A stretch of DNA of 64,000 nucleotides from JBJXHG01 sp046160865. Its GTDB lineage: Bacteria; Planctomycetota; UBA1135; GCA-002686595. Under the pieces are notes generated by a model. The model saw only the letters and a program-made list of their open reading frames with translations. It was not told where the DNA came from and made no database searches. Position 1 is the stretch's first letter. Every line of letters begins with the position of its first letter. This document shows, piece by piece, positions 43,060-50,513 of this stretch. The stretch lies in the NCBI GenBank assembly GCA_046160865.1, contig JBJXHG010000094.1:36872-100871 (forward strand), in the 5' to 3' direction. The translations under genes were made by a program, and so were the position numbers.

Positions 43060-43181
43060 TCAGATGCGGTACGGCTGGCTGTCGGACGGCTGCTCGACGC
43101 GTGGGAAGCCGCGCGCGGCGAGCTCGCGGGCGAGCGGCGCGCGCTCGCTGTCCTCGCCATGGACGAGGAACACGCCGCGGG
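43060..43181 (-). pseudogene. C-terminal remnant of a metallo-beta-lactamase/beta-CASP RNase-like protein
   Basis: Directly after the stop of the gene at 43182, the minus strand encodes GVFLVHGEDSERAPLARELA then RGFPRVEQPSDSQPYRI and a TGA at 43060. This matches the C-terminal RNA-specificity end of beta-CASP nucleases (pattern VFLVHGE...LA..L...G). The catalytic part is absent, so this is an isolated tail of about 40 codons. Confidence 0.55.
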
Positions 43182-44369
43182 CTACTTCTTCACGCTCTCT
43201 TGCGTGCGCAGCCACGCGGTCGCGTCTTGCAGCACGCTCTCTCCGAAGTGCTTCTTGAGCAGCGCGTGCTGCACGTCGACCGGCAAGAGGAAGTCGGACG
43301 AGCGCTCCCAGGTTCCGTCGGGTTTCGCCTTGCGGTTCTTCTCGTCCCACGCGACGCGGCACTCCTCGAGCATGGCGGAGAGCTTGCCCGAGCCCTGCAC
43401 CAGCAGGAACTTGCACAGACCCCACGACAGCTGCGCGGTCTCGTGCACGTAGGTGCCGCGCCGCCACTGCGCGAACTCCTGCATGCGGACCGGCTTCTTC
43501 GCGCGATCCTTGAAGCGGTTCTTCACGTCGTTCGGCCAGGCGCCGTGCTCGGCCGTGTACACGAACTCGCTGCGATACGGGAAGCAGTACACCATCTCGT
43601 CGAACGCGATCTCGCCTTCCCACGCGACACCTTGGACGACCCAGTTCGGCTGTTGTCCGAACCTTCGCAGGAGCAGCATCTGCACGACGCGGTTCAGGAG
43701 CTCGTGGTTCGGATCCCATTCCTCCTGTCCGTCGGCGGCTTCGAGGTAAGCGCCCGAGAGCGGGGTCTCGAGCACGAAGCCGGCGTCCTGCTTCGCGCTC
43801 TCTGCCCACTTCGCGAGGTAGGGCTCCTGCTTCGCGATGTGATCGAGCGCGGACTGGAACTCCTTCTTCTTGCGCGCCACGAGCATGACTGCCGTCTGCG
43901 TGTCGGGCTCCGTGGTGCCGGCGCCCCACGTCGTCGGTTGCTTCGGAGCTTGCGGCGGCGTCTTGTGAACGGGTGCCGGCGCTTCGGGGTCCTCCGGGAT
44001 CTCGTCGCGCTGCGGCGCCGCGGCCGGCGTGGCGACGGGACTCGGCTTCGCAGCTTGGACGCGAGTCGGAGCCGGCAGCACCTCGTCGAACCACTTGGAC
44101 GCCTGCTCGATGACGCGCATCTGCTTCTCCGCTCTCGACTGATCTTCGTCCGTCAAGAGCAGCACGCGGCCGGCCGGATCGAAGTCCATCCGATAGCCGG
44201 CTGCTTGCGCCCAGCTCTCCCAACTCTTGACCGCGAGCTTCGCACCGGGCGGCAGCTTGTCGGGCAGATTCTTGGACGTGAACGCCTTGCCTTGCCAACC
44301 GATTTCGACGGTCTCCGCGCCGGGAGCCGCGAGCGCTGCGAGCGCCAGGAACAACTGAGTAGCGATCAT
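43182..44369 (-). CDS. Secreted protein of unknown function
   Basis: 395 residues from ATG 44369, with GGAGAG six bases upstream. A short signal peptide (LFLALAALAAPGA) is followed by a conserved-looking N domain (AGYRMDFDPAGRVLLLTDED) and a Pro-rich linker (residues 105-150). A C-terminal half follows, including EEWDPNHELLNRVVQMLLLR, VVQGVAWEGEIAFDEMVYCF, GTYVHETAQLSWGLCKFLLV and DVQHALLKKHFGESVLQDA. The segment PNWVVQGVAWEGEIAF recalls metallopeptidase-like folds but no HExxH is present. Its start overlaps the stop of the upstream gene by 4 bp (ATGA), so the two products are probably made together. Confidence 0.8.
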   Translation of the reverse strand: MIATQLFLALAALAAPGAETVEIGWQGKAFTSKNLPDKLPPGAKLAVKSWESWAQAAGYRMDFDPAGRVLLLTDEDQSRAEKQMRVIEQASKWFDEVLPAPTRVQAAKPSPVATPAAAPQRDEIPEDPEAPAPVHKTPPQAPKQPTTWGAGTTEPDTQTAVMLVARKKKEFQSALDHIAKQEPYLAKWAESAKQDAGFVLETPLSGAYLEAADGQEEWDPNHELLNRVVQMLLLRRFGQQPNWVVQGVAWEGEIAFDEMVYCFPYRSEFVYTAEHGAWPNDVKNRFKDRAKKPVRMQEFAQWRRGTYVHETAQLSWGLCKFLLVQGSGKLSAMLEECRVAWDEKNRKAKPDGTWERSSDFLLPVDVQHALLKKHFGESVLQDATAWLRTQESVKK

Positions 44370-45814
44370 TTTCTCTCCTTCAACCAGCGCAACACGCGTG
44401 CTTGGAGTTCGTCCGATGTCAGGCCGAGGATCGTCTGCACGAGCTCCGTCGGTGATTCGCCGGCGCAGGTGCGGCGCAGGAAGTGCGCGGCCTTGTCGGC
44501 GCGAGCCTCGAGCAGATACGCGCTGAATGCGTACAGGACGACCATGTCGGCCGCGGAGAGCTCGTCCACGCTGCGCGCGAGCAGCGCCGTCAGGCGCGGC
44601 GGCCCATCGGCGTCGAGGATCTTCAGTGCCTCGTTCATCCAATTCGTGTCGGAAGTCGCGAGCACGCCGCGCAGCGCGACGTCGGTCACGTCGGCGGACG
44701 GCGGTTTCGTGGTGAACCAGGTGAGCCGGGTGCCCGTCAGTTCGCGCGACATATAGAGCCCCAGACCGTCCCACACCCAACCGTGCTGCGGCGAAGCCGA
44801 GAACGCGTTCTGCAGCAAGAGGTTCAACGTGTGCCGCACCGCATTGTCGAGGCGGATCTTCGGATCGGGGTCCCAGACGACGACGTGCGCGCCGTTGTGC
44901 ACGGAGGTGCTCGTCAACGTCTTCAGGTACGCGCGCTCGTCGGGCTTCAAGCCGCTCAGGCGATCGACGAACGTGTCCTTCTCGCCGGGGTTCGGAAGCA
45001 CGTAGATCCCGTAGTCGTCCGGCAGCTTCGCCTCGACCTCGAACATCTTGTCGACGAGCTGCTGAATCGCGTGGCATGCGTCGTACACCGCCCGGCAATC
45101 GACCGCGTCCGACGTGGAGAGCACGCGCAGCCCGGGGCCGCGCAAGCCGCACGTCCAGCTGTCGAGCAGCGCCGCTTCGTCCGCGGTGGCCGCGATCGCG
45201 TCGGGCTCGTCGATCGCAGCGCGGCTCGCCTGCACGAGCGCCTTGATCTCGCCGCGACGTAGCTTCGCGTTCGCCGTGTCGCCGAGCACCCATTTGCCGT
45301 CCGCCTTCACCTCGCACAAGAGCTCGTGTACGCGCGCATCATCGGGGTCGAACAGCAGCACGTCGTCGAACGCCAGGCTGCGCGCGATGGGGTCACCGTT
45401 CTCCAGCTCGAGCGCCGCGAGCATCGCGTCGCGGAAGCTCGCCACAGACTTCGAACGCTGTGCGGGAAACGCTTCGAGCGCCTTGGCGCTGCGGTTCTTG
45501 GCTTCGCGCGGCGGGGGCGGCTTCCAACTCCCGTCCGGATTGCGCGCGAAGCGCAGCCCTTTGCGCGCGTCGAGGTTGTCGGGGTCGATCGTGAGCACGC
45601 GCTGGAACGCCAGGTCGCGCTCCAGGAAGAGCTCCTTCGAGTTGCACCACTCCGCGAGGACGAGCTGCGCCTTGATCAAGCCGACCCGCGCCTCGGCATG
45701 CTTGCGCTTGAACTCGGCGCTCTGGGCTGCGGCCGTGCACGCGAGAGCGAGCCACGCGACGAGCCGAACCCAATGCGGGTGCGGTCGGCGAGTCATCCCA
45801 GACAGTTCGATCAT
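44366..45814 (-). CDS. Secreted TPR-like protein of unknown function
   Basis: 482 residues from ATG 45814, preceded by AAGGAGAG. The signal peptide (VRLVAWLALACTAAAQ) ends A-A-Q. The N-terminal part contains repeat-like helices (EWCNSKELFLERDLAFQRVL, TIDPDNLDARKGLRF, FDDVLLFDPDDARVHELL). The C-terminal 280 residues include GPGLRVLSTSDAVDCRAVYD, YGIYVLPNPGEKDTFVDRL, HVVVWDPDPKIRLDNAVRHT and HGWVWDGLGLYMSRELTG, with the layout of a gluzincin-like peptidase (the position of HExxH is NAVRHTLNLLL, so the metal site is lost). The partner gene downstream may be a distant relative. Function unknown. Confidence 0.8.
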   Translation of the reverse strand: MIELSGMTRRPHPHWVRLVAWLALACTAAAQSAEFKRKHAEARVGLIKAQLVLAEWCNSKELFLERDLAFQRVLTIDPDNLDARKGLRFARNPDGSWKPPPPREAKNRSAKALEAFPAQRSKSVASFRDAMLAALELENGDPIARSLAFDDVLLFDPDDARVHELLCEVKADGKWVLGDTANAKLRRGEIKALVQASRAAIDEPDAIAATADEAALLDSWTCGLRGPGLRVLSTSDAVDCRAVYDACHAIQQLVDKMFEVEAKLPDDYGIYVLPNPGEKDTFVDRLSGLKPDERAYLKTLTSTSVHNGAHVVVWDPDPKIRLDNAVRHTLNLLLQNAFSASPQHGWVWDGLGLYMSRELTGTRLTWFTTKPPSADVTDVALRGVLATSDTNWMNEALKILDADGPPRLTALLARSVDELSAADMVVLYAFSAYLLEARADKAAHFLRRTCAGESPTELVQTILGLTSDELQARVLRWLKERK

Positions 45815-46511
45815 GTCCTCTCCTTCGTCATCCGCGTCCGCGCCGCGCGCAGGTGTCACTCGAGCCGGTTTCACGAGCCGTCGAGACACCTGGTCGCCCC
45901 AGAGCTCGCGTCGCCGGCGTTGCAGCTACTCCGATCATCGCGTGCGAGTACGCGTCGGCGCTGCTGTTTGTCTCCGTGGCCGCGACACGACCATGAGCCG
46001 GGGCGGCTCATGAAACTGACTCTACCCACGCACAGGAGCACGGCATTCTTGGATGATTGTTAGAGATGTATTCCAGGGTGCGACCCTTCGCGGCGGCGAA
46101 CGGTCAGGAGATGGGCGGGGGACGATGCGGTCGCACGAACATTCCTCGCAAGTGTGCGCTTCGTCGGGGATGGCGGGGTGCGACCGCGGCGCCCTACGAT
46201 GGCGCGCTCATGCGGCCGACACAGGATCACGTGACGGCGATCGCGGACCGTAGCTCTTCGTGCGCGAGTCCGCACGCACCCTGTGTGCTGCGTCAAACGG
46301 TGAAGTCCAGAGCCACTCTCGCGGTTTCTGGCCGAAATCGCCTCGCCACGAACGACACGGCGTTGGGTGTTTCTCCGTACCGTGGCGCCGACGACGGGCG
46401 GCTCGACGTCCGGTGTGTGCGTTCGACGTGCTCGCGCGCACGCACGTCGTCGAGCGGTTTCGCGCGCGACCGCTCACACCGGTGCCGTGCCCCTCGTGGC
46501 ACGGCGCGATC
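45815..46511. other. Intergenic region upstream of recG
   Basis: 697 bp with no convincing gene on either strand. A perfect 8-bp inverted repeat CATGAGCC-GGGGC-GGCTCATG lies at 45992-46012. A relatively AT-rich patch at 46048-46075 (TTGGATGATTGTTAGAGATG) could hold a promoter, but no hexamer pair is convincing. Small ORFs here are arginine-rich and lack ribosome sites. Confidence 0.6.
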
Positions 46512-48536
46512 ATGGTGATCGAACTCTTCGCGCCCGTCACGCAGCTTCCTGGCGTCGGTCCGGCACGTGCCGCAGCGCTCGCGCGCCTGGGCATCTACAC
46601 GGTGCGCGATCTGCTGCTGCTGCGCCCGCGCCGACTGGCGAGCGCCGCGCTCGCGTGCACGATTGCCGAAGCGGCGCAACGCATCGGGCGCGAGGTGACC
46701 ATCGCCGGTGTCGTGGAGCGCACGAGCCTCGCGCGCTTCGGCCGGCGTTCGACGCTGCGGGTCACCGTCAGCGACGAGAGCAGCTCGATGCCGGCCCTCT
46801 TCTTCAACCAACCGTGGCTGCAGCGCCAGCTCACGGTCGGACTGCGCGTCGAGCTGCGCGGGCGCGTGGTCGATTCGCGCGGCCCCGCGATCGTCTCGCC
46901 GAAGATCGGCACGCCCGCGAAGCCGCTTTCCGCACCCGGTTCGCTCGCGCCTCTGTACCCCTCGACCGACGGCATCGGACCGGAGTGGCTGCGCGGCGTG
47001 TGCCAGAAGCTCGCGCGCGAGCTCGGAGATCTCGTCGTCGATCCGCTGCCGGACGATTGGTTGCGCGCGCGAGAGCTGCCGTCGCTCGCGAGCGCCGTGA
47101 GCGAAGTCCACGCGCCGACCTCGGCCGGCGCGTTCGACGCGGCCGGACGGCGACTCGCGCTCGAGCGGTTGCTCGGACTCTCCGCGCGGCTGCACGATCG
47201 GCGCCGCAGTCGAGCGGCTGGCGCGGCGCTCGCGGCACTCGTCGACGACGACGAGGACGCGCGCATCCGCGCGGGGTTTCCGTTCGAGTGGACGCGCGGA
47301 CAACGCGCGGTCGGCAGCGAGCTGCGCGCCGATCTCGCGCGCACGGTTCCCATGCGCCGATTGCTGCAAGGCGACGTCGGGAGCGGAAAGACCGCACTCG
47401 GCATCTACGCCTGCCGGCTCGTCGCGCATTCCGGCGGTCAAGCGGCGTTCGTCGCGCCCACGGAGCTGCTCGCCGAGCAGCACTTCGCCGCGATCGGACC
47501 GCTCTTGCGCGCGGCGGGACTTTCGGCGGTCGTCGTGACGGGCTCGCTGAAAGTGGGCGAGCGACGGGCGGCGCTCGCGCAGCTCGAGAGCGGCATGGCC
47601 GACGTCGCAGTCGGCACGCACGCCTTGTTCGGCGACGAGGTGCGCTTCCGCCGACTCGCGCTCGCCGTCATCGACGAGCAGCAACGCTTCGGCGTCGCGC
47701 AGCGTGCGCGCATCCTCGACAAGGGCGCGGACGTGCACGCGCTGCTCATGACCGCGACGCCGATCCCGCGCACGCTCGCGCTCACGCTCTACGGCGATCT
47801 CGAGACGAGCACGCTCGCCGAGCGTCCGCCGGGTCGCGGTCTCGTGCGCACGCGCTGGGTGCGCGGCAACGACCGACGCCGCGTGCCCGAATTCTTGCGC
47901 GAGCGCTTGGAAGCGGGCGAGCGCGTGTACTGGGTCGTGCCGCGCATCGGTGCCGGAGGCGACGAAGACGTAGAGGCCGAGCGCGATGGCGAGTCGAGCG
48001 CGGAGCTCGCGTTCGAGCGCTTGAGCGCGTCGCCGCTCGCGCGCTTCGGTCTCGAGCTCGTGCACGGCCGCATCGGCGCGCACGAGCGCAACGAACGGCT
48101 CGAACGTTTTCGCAGCGGCGCGGTACAGCTCCTCGTCGCGACGACCGTGATCGAGGTCGGCGTCGACGTGCCCGAGGCGACGGTGCTCGTGATCGAGAAC
48201 GCCGAGCGCCTCGGTCTCGCGCAGCTGCACCAGTTGCGCGGACGCGTCGGCCGCGGTGCGCGCGATTCGTGGTGCTTGCTGTTCGGACGCAAGTCGGCGT
48301 CCGAGCGGTTCCTGTTCCTCGAATCGACGAGCGACGGCTTCGTGATCGCGGAAGAGGACCTGCGACGCCGCGGCATGGGCGATCTCGCCGGCGTGCGCCA
48401 AGCGGGTGAGAACGCGGAGGGCATCGACGTCGGCGACACCGAGCTGTTGCTCGCGGCGCGCGATCTCGTCGCGCACGATCCGCGCGTGTTCGATTTTTAT
48501 CGCGCGACGCGTTCGGTCGAGCGCGTCGTGCCGTGA
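46512..48536 (+). CDS. recG: ATP-dependent DNA helicase RecG
   Basis: 674 residues from ATG 46512 (MVIELFAPVTQLPGVGPARA). The N-terminal wedge domain has an OB fold (REVTIAGVVERTSLARFGRR and SMPALFFNQPWLQRQL). Helicase motifs: GDVGSGKTALG (Walker A, near residue 290), AFVAPTELLAEQHF (Ia), AVIDEQQRFGV (DEQQ box), MTATPIPRTLALTLYGDLE (III), ATTVIEVGVDVPEATVLVIE and LHQLRGRVGRG (V, VI), with the C-terminal MGDLAGVRQAG. RecG remodels stalled replication forks and branched DNA. Downstream, beginning at its last base, is a fragment of an unrelated secreted-protein domain. Confidence 0.97.
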   Translation: MVIELFAPVTQLPGVGPARAAALARLGIYTVRDLLLLRPRRLASAALACTIAEAAQRIGREVTIAGVVERTSLARFGRRSTLRVTVSDESSSMPALFFNQPWLQRQLTVGLRVELRGRVVDSRGPAIVSPKIGTPAKPLSAPGSLAPLYPSTDGIGPEWLRGVCQKLARELGDLVVDPLPDDWLRARELPSLASAVSEVHAPTSAGAFDAAGRRLALERLLGLSARLHDRRRSRAAGAALAALVDDDEDARIRAGFPFEWTRGQRAVGSELRADLARTVPMRRLLQGDVGSGKTALGIYACRLVAHSGGQAAFVAPTELLAEQHFAAIGPLLRAAGLSAVVVTGSLKVGERRAALAQLESGMADVAVGTHALFGDEVRFRRLALAVIDEQQRFGVAQRARILDKGADVHALLMTATPIPRTLALTLYGDLETSTLAERPPGRGLVRTRWVRGNDRRRVPEFLRERLEAGERVYWVVPRIGAGGDEDVEAERDGESSAELAFERLSASPLARFGLELVHGRIGAHERNERLERFRSGAVQLLVATTVIEVGVDVPEATVLVIENAERLGLAQLHQLRGRVGRGARDSWCLLFGRKSASERFLFLESTSDGFVIAEEDLRRRGMGDLAGVRQAGENAEGIDVGDTELLLAARDLVAHDPRVFDFYRATRSVERVVP

Positions 48537-48649
48537 CGCTGCAAGGTCCCGGCGACGCGTGGTACCAGCTCGTGTACCGCAACGTTGCGAAAGGCTTCTG
48601 CTCGCCAGCGACGTTCAACTGGTCGAACGGGATCCTCGTCCGCTGGTGA
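48536..48649 (+). pseudogene. Orphan fragment of the CFGD-type C-terminal domain
   Basis: The frame starting in the TGA of recG encodes TLQGPGDAWYQLVYRNVAKG then FCSPATFNWSNGILVRW and a stop. This matches the last 35 residues of the three complete proteins (YQLFYRN...FCSAATTN, YQLIYRN...GVLIPW, YQAIYRN...FCTPATLNGSNGLSVNW). No start codon or preceding domain exists, so it is the tail of a lost gene. Confidence 0.7.
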
Positions 48650-48655
48650 GCGCGC

Positions 48656-49984
48656 TCAACGCGCCGGCGCGGTTGCGCTCGGCGAGTAGCGCGGCGACGT
48701 CGGCGGCGCGAGCAACTCCGCCGGTAGCTGCGTGTCCGTCAGCGACTCGAGGAACGCGACCAGCTGATCGATCTCCGCGTCGGTCAAGTTCAGCGGCCGC
48801 AGCACCTGCTCGCCGTGGTGCTGCGGCAAGCGCGCCTTCTCGAGCGTCGAGTAGTAGCTGACGACCTCGCGCAACGTCGTGAGCTGACCGGCGTGCATGT
48901 ACGGCGCCGTCCGCGCGACGTTGCGCAGGCTCGGCGTCTTGAATTGACCGTAGTTCTCCGGCGTTGCGGCGAGCGCTGCGAGTTCTCTCGCGTTCGCGCC
49001 GCCCGCGTCGTCGCTGTACGCGCTCCTGGCAGAGAACTCTGCGTCCACGACGACCCGCACACCGTCGTGGCGACCGTGATCGGCGTTCAAGCCCTCGTTC
49101 GGCGGAGGTGGGACCCCGATGTCGTGGAACTCGTCGTCGGTGAAGTTCGGTCCGGCGTGACACAAGCGGCAGTTGCCGCGCCCGAGGAACAGCGCGAGCC
49201 CGGCCTTCGCGCGCTCGTCGTAGGCCGCGCGACCGCGCTCGTCGTCGCGCCGCAGCGCGTCGACGTAGCGATCGAAGGCGGAGTTCCGGCTGACGAGTCG
49301 GCGCTCGTACGCGGCGATCGCCTTGCCGACGTTGGCGAACACGCGGTTCACCGCGTCGCGCTCCGTCTCGTTCAGCGCCTCCCACGCGCGGTGATCCGGT
49401 CGCGCGATCTGACGATCGGCGCTGCCCTCGCGCGGCGGTCGAGCGTGCAGCGGCCAGCGCTCGATCGACGCCGCGTCGGGCAACGCTCCGAACACCGCTT
49501 GGTACGCGCTGGCGAGCTCGGTGTCGCGCGCGACGAGACGCGCGATCGCGACACGGTTGCCGTCGAGTTCGCGCTCGTCCTCGAGCGGATGGAGCGCTTG
49601 GCTCCACAGCGAGTCCGCGCGTCCGTCCCAGAAGTACCAGCGCTGCCAGGCGAGGTTCCAAAGCCCCGGTGCGTTGCGCCGGCCGATCCGCGCTCCGCTC
49701 GCGAGCGCGCGGCCGTCGCTGAACGCGCGCTCGGGCTCGTGACAGCTCGCGCAGGACAGCGCGCCGTTCCCGGACAAGCGCTTGTCGAAGAAGAGGAATC
49801 GTCCGAGGTGCGCAGCTGCGTCGTCGTCGGCGTAGCGGTTCGTCGGGTCGGCCGGCGGCGCGGGCATCGGAGATTGCTGCAAAGCGCGCGTGCGCAGGCG
49901 CTCCGCGTCGAGCGGCGCGGGAGCCGCTGTCGGAGCGAGCGACGCTGCGCCCTGCGCGAGCACGACGAGCCACGCCGCGATCAT
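48656..49984 (-). CDS. Di-haem cytochrome c peroxidase (MauG/CcpA family)
   Basis: 442 residues from ATG 49984, which overlaps the upstream stop by 4 bp (ATGA). A signal peptide (AAWLVVLAQGAASLAPTAA) is followed by haem motif CASCH near residues 78-82 (LSGNGALSCASCHEPERAFS) and a second, CRLCH, near 271-275 (FLGRGNCRLCHAGPNFTDDE). Other landmarks are RNAPGLWNLAWQRWYFWDGR, FKTPSLRNVARTAPYMHAGQ and LNLTDAEIDQLVAFLESL, typical of the family. It would reduce hydrogen peroxide or oxidise a protein substrate in the periplasm. It is co-transcribed with a small lipoprotein and an NHL protein. Confidence 0.93.
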   Translation of the reverse strand: MIAAWLVVLAQGAASLAPTAAPAPLDAERLRTRALQQSPMPAPPADPTNRYADDDAAAHLGRFLFFDKRLSGNGALSCASCHEPERAFSDGRALASGARIGRRNAPGLWNLAWQRWYFWDGRADSLWSQALHPLEDERELDGNRVAIARLVARDTELASAYQAVFGALPDAASIERWPLHARPPREGSADRQIARPDHRAWEALNETERDAVNRVFANVGKAIAAYERRLVSRNSAFDRYVDALRRDDERGRAAYDERAKAGLALFLGRGNCRLCHAGPNFTDDEFHDIGVPPPPNEGLNADHGRHDGVRVVVDAEFSARSAYSDDAGGANARELAALAATPENYGQFKTPSLRNVARTAPYMHAGQLTTLREVVSYYSTLEKARLPQHHGEQVLRPLNLTDAEIDQLVAFLESLTDTQLPAELLAPPTSPRYSPSATAPAR

Positions 49985-50469
49985 TCGACCTCGAACCCGA
50001 CCTGCGCGCGCTCGACGTGCGCGCCGCGCGTGATGTCGAAGTAGAGCTCCCAGTAGCCCGGCATGTGGAACAGCACGCCTTCGATCTGCTGCTTGCCGTT
50101 GGCGTCCTGGAGCACCGTCGGTACGCGATTCATGCCGTGCTGGTGGTCGGGCATCGCGGCATCGATCGTGAGCGCGACGTCCGTGAGCGGCACGTCCGGT
50201 GTGCGCGCGTCGAACACCCAAGCGACGAAGCCGAACGGCTTGCCACGCGGCCATTCGGCACCGCCCTGTTCGAACACGACGCGGTAGCGGCCGGCGTTCG
50301 AGAGCACGCTCGTGCCGTTCTTCCACGCGGCGTCGGGCGCGGCCGCCGCGGCCGGCGGTGCCGCACTCGCGCTCGGCGCGGACGAAAGCGTGCTCGCGCG
50401 CTCGCTCGCGCACGCGCACAGGAACGCGAGCAGGCCGCTCGCCAAGATCGGTCGGATCACGTCGGTCAT
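49981..50469 (-). CDS. Small lipoprotein, YtkA-like
   Basis: 162 residues from ATG 50469. A lipoprotein signal ends LLAFLCAC with the lipid Cys inside it, followed by an Ala/Ser-rich linker and a beta-sandwich-like domain (RYRVVFEQGGAEWPRGKPFG, VPLTDVALTIDAAMPDHQHG, VLFHMPGYWELYFDITRGA). The MPDHQHGMN motif with conserved His and Met resembles YtkA-like/copper-related periplasmic proteins and could bind a metal. Coupled to the peroxidase gene by a 4-bp overlap, so it may deliver a metal or act as its accessory. Function not established. Confidence 0.78.
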   Translation of the reverse strand: MTDVIRPILASGLLAFLCACASERASTLSSAPSASAAPPAAAAAPDAAWKNGTSVLSNAGRYRVVFEQGGAEWPRGKPFGFVAWVFDARTPDVPLTDVALTIDAAMPDHQHGMNRVPTVLQDANGKQQIEGVLFHMPGYWELYFDITRGAHVERAQVGFEVE

Positions 50470-50513
50470 CGCGGCTCCAGTGTAGCCCACTGGCGTGCCG
50501 CGATCCGGGCGGC

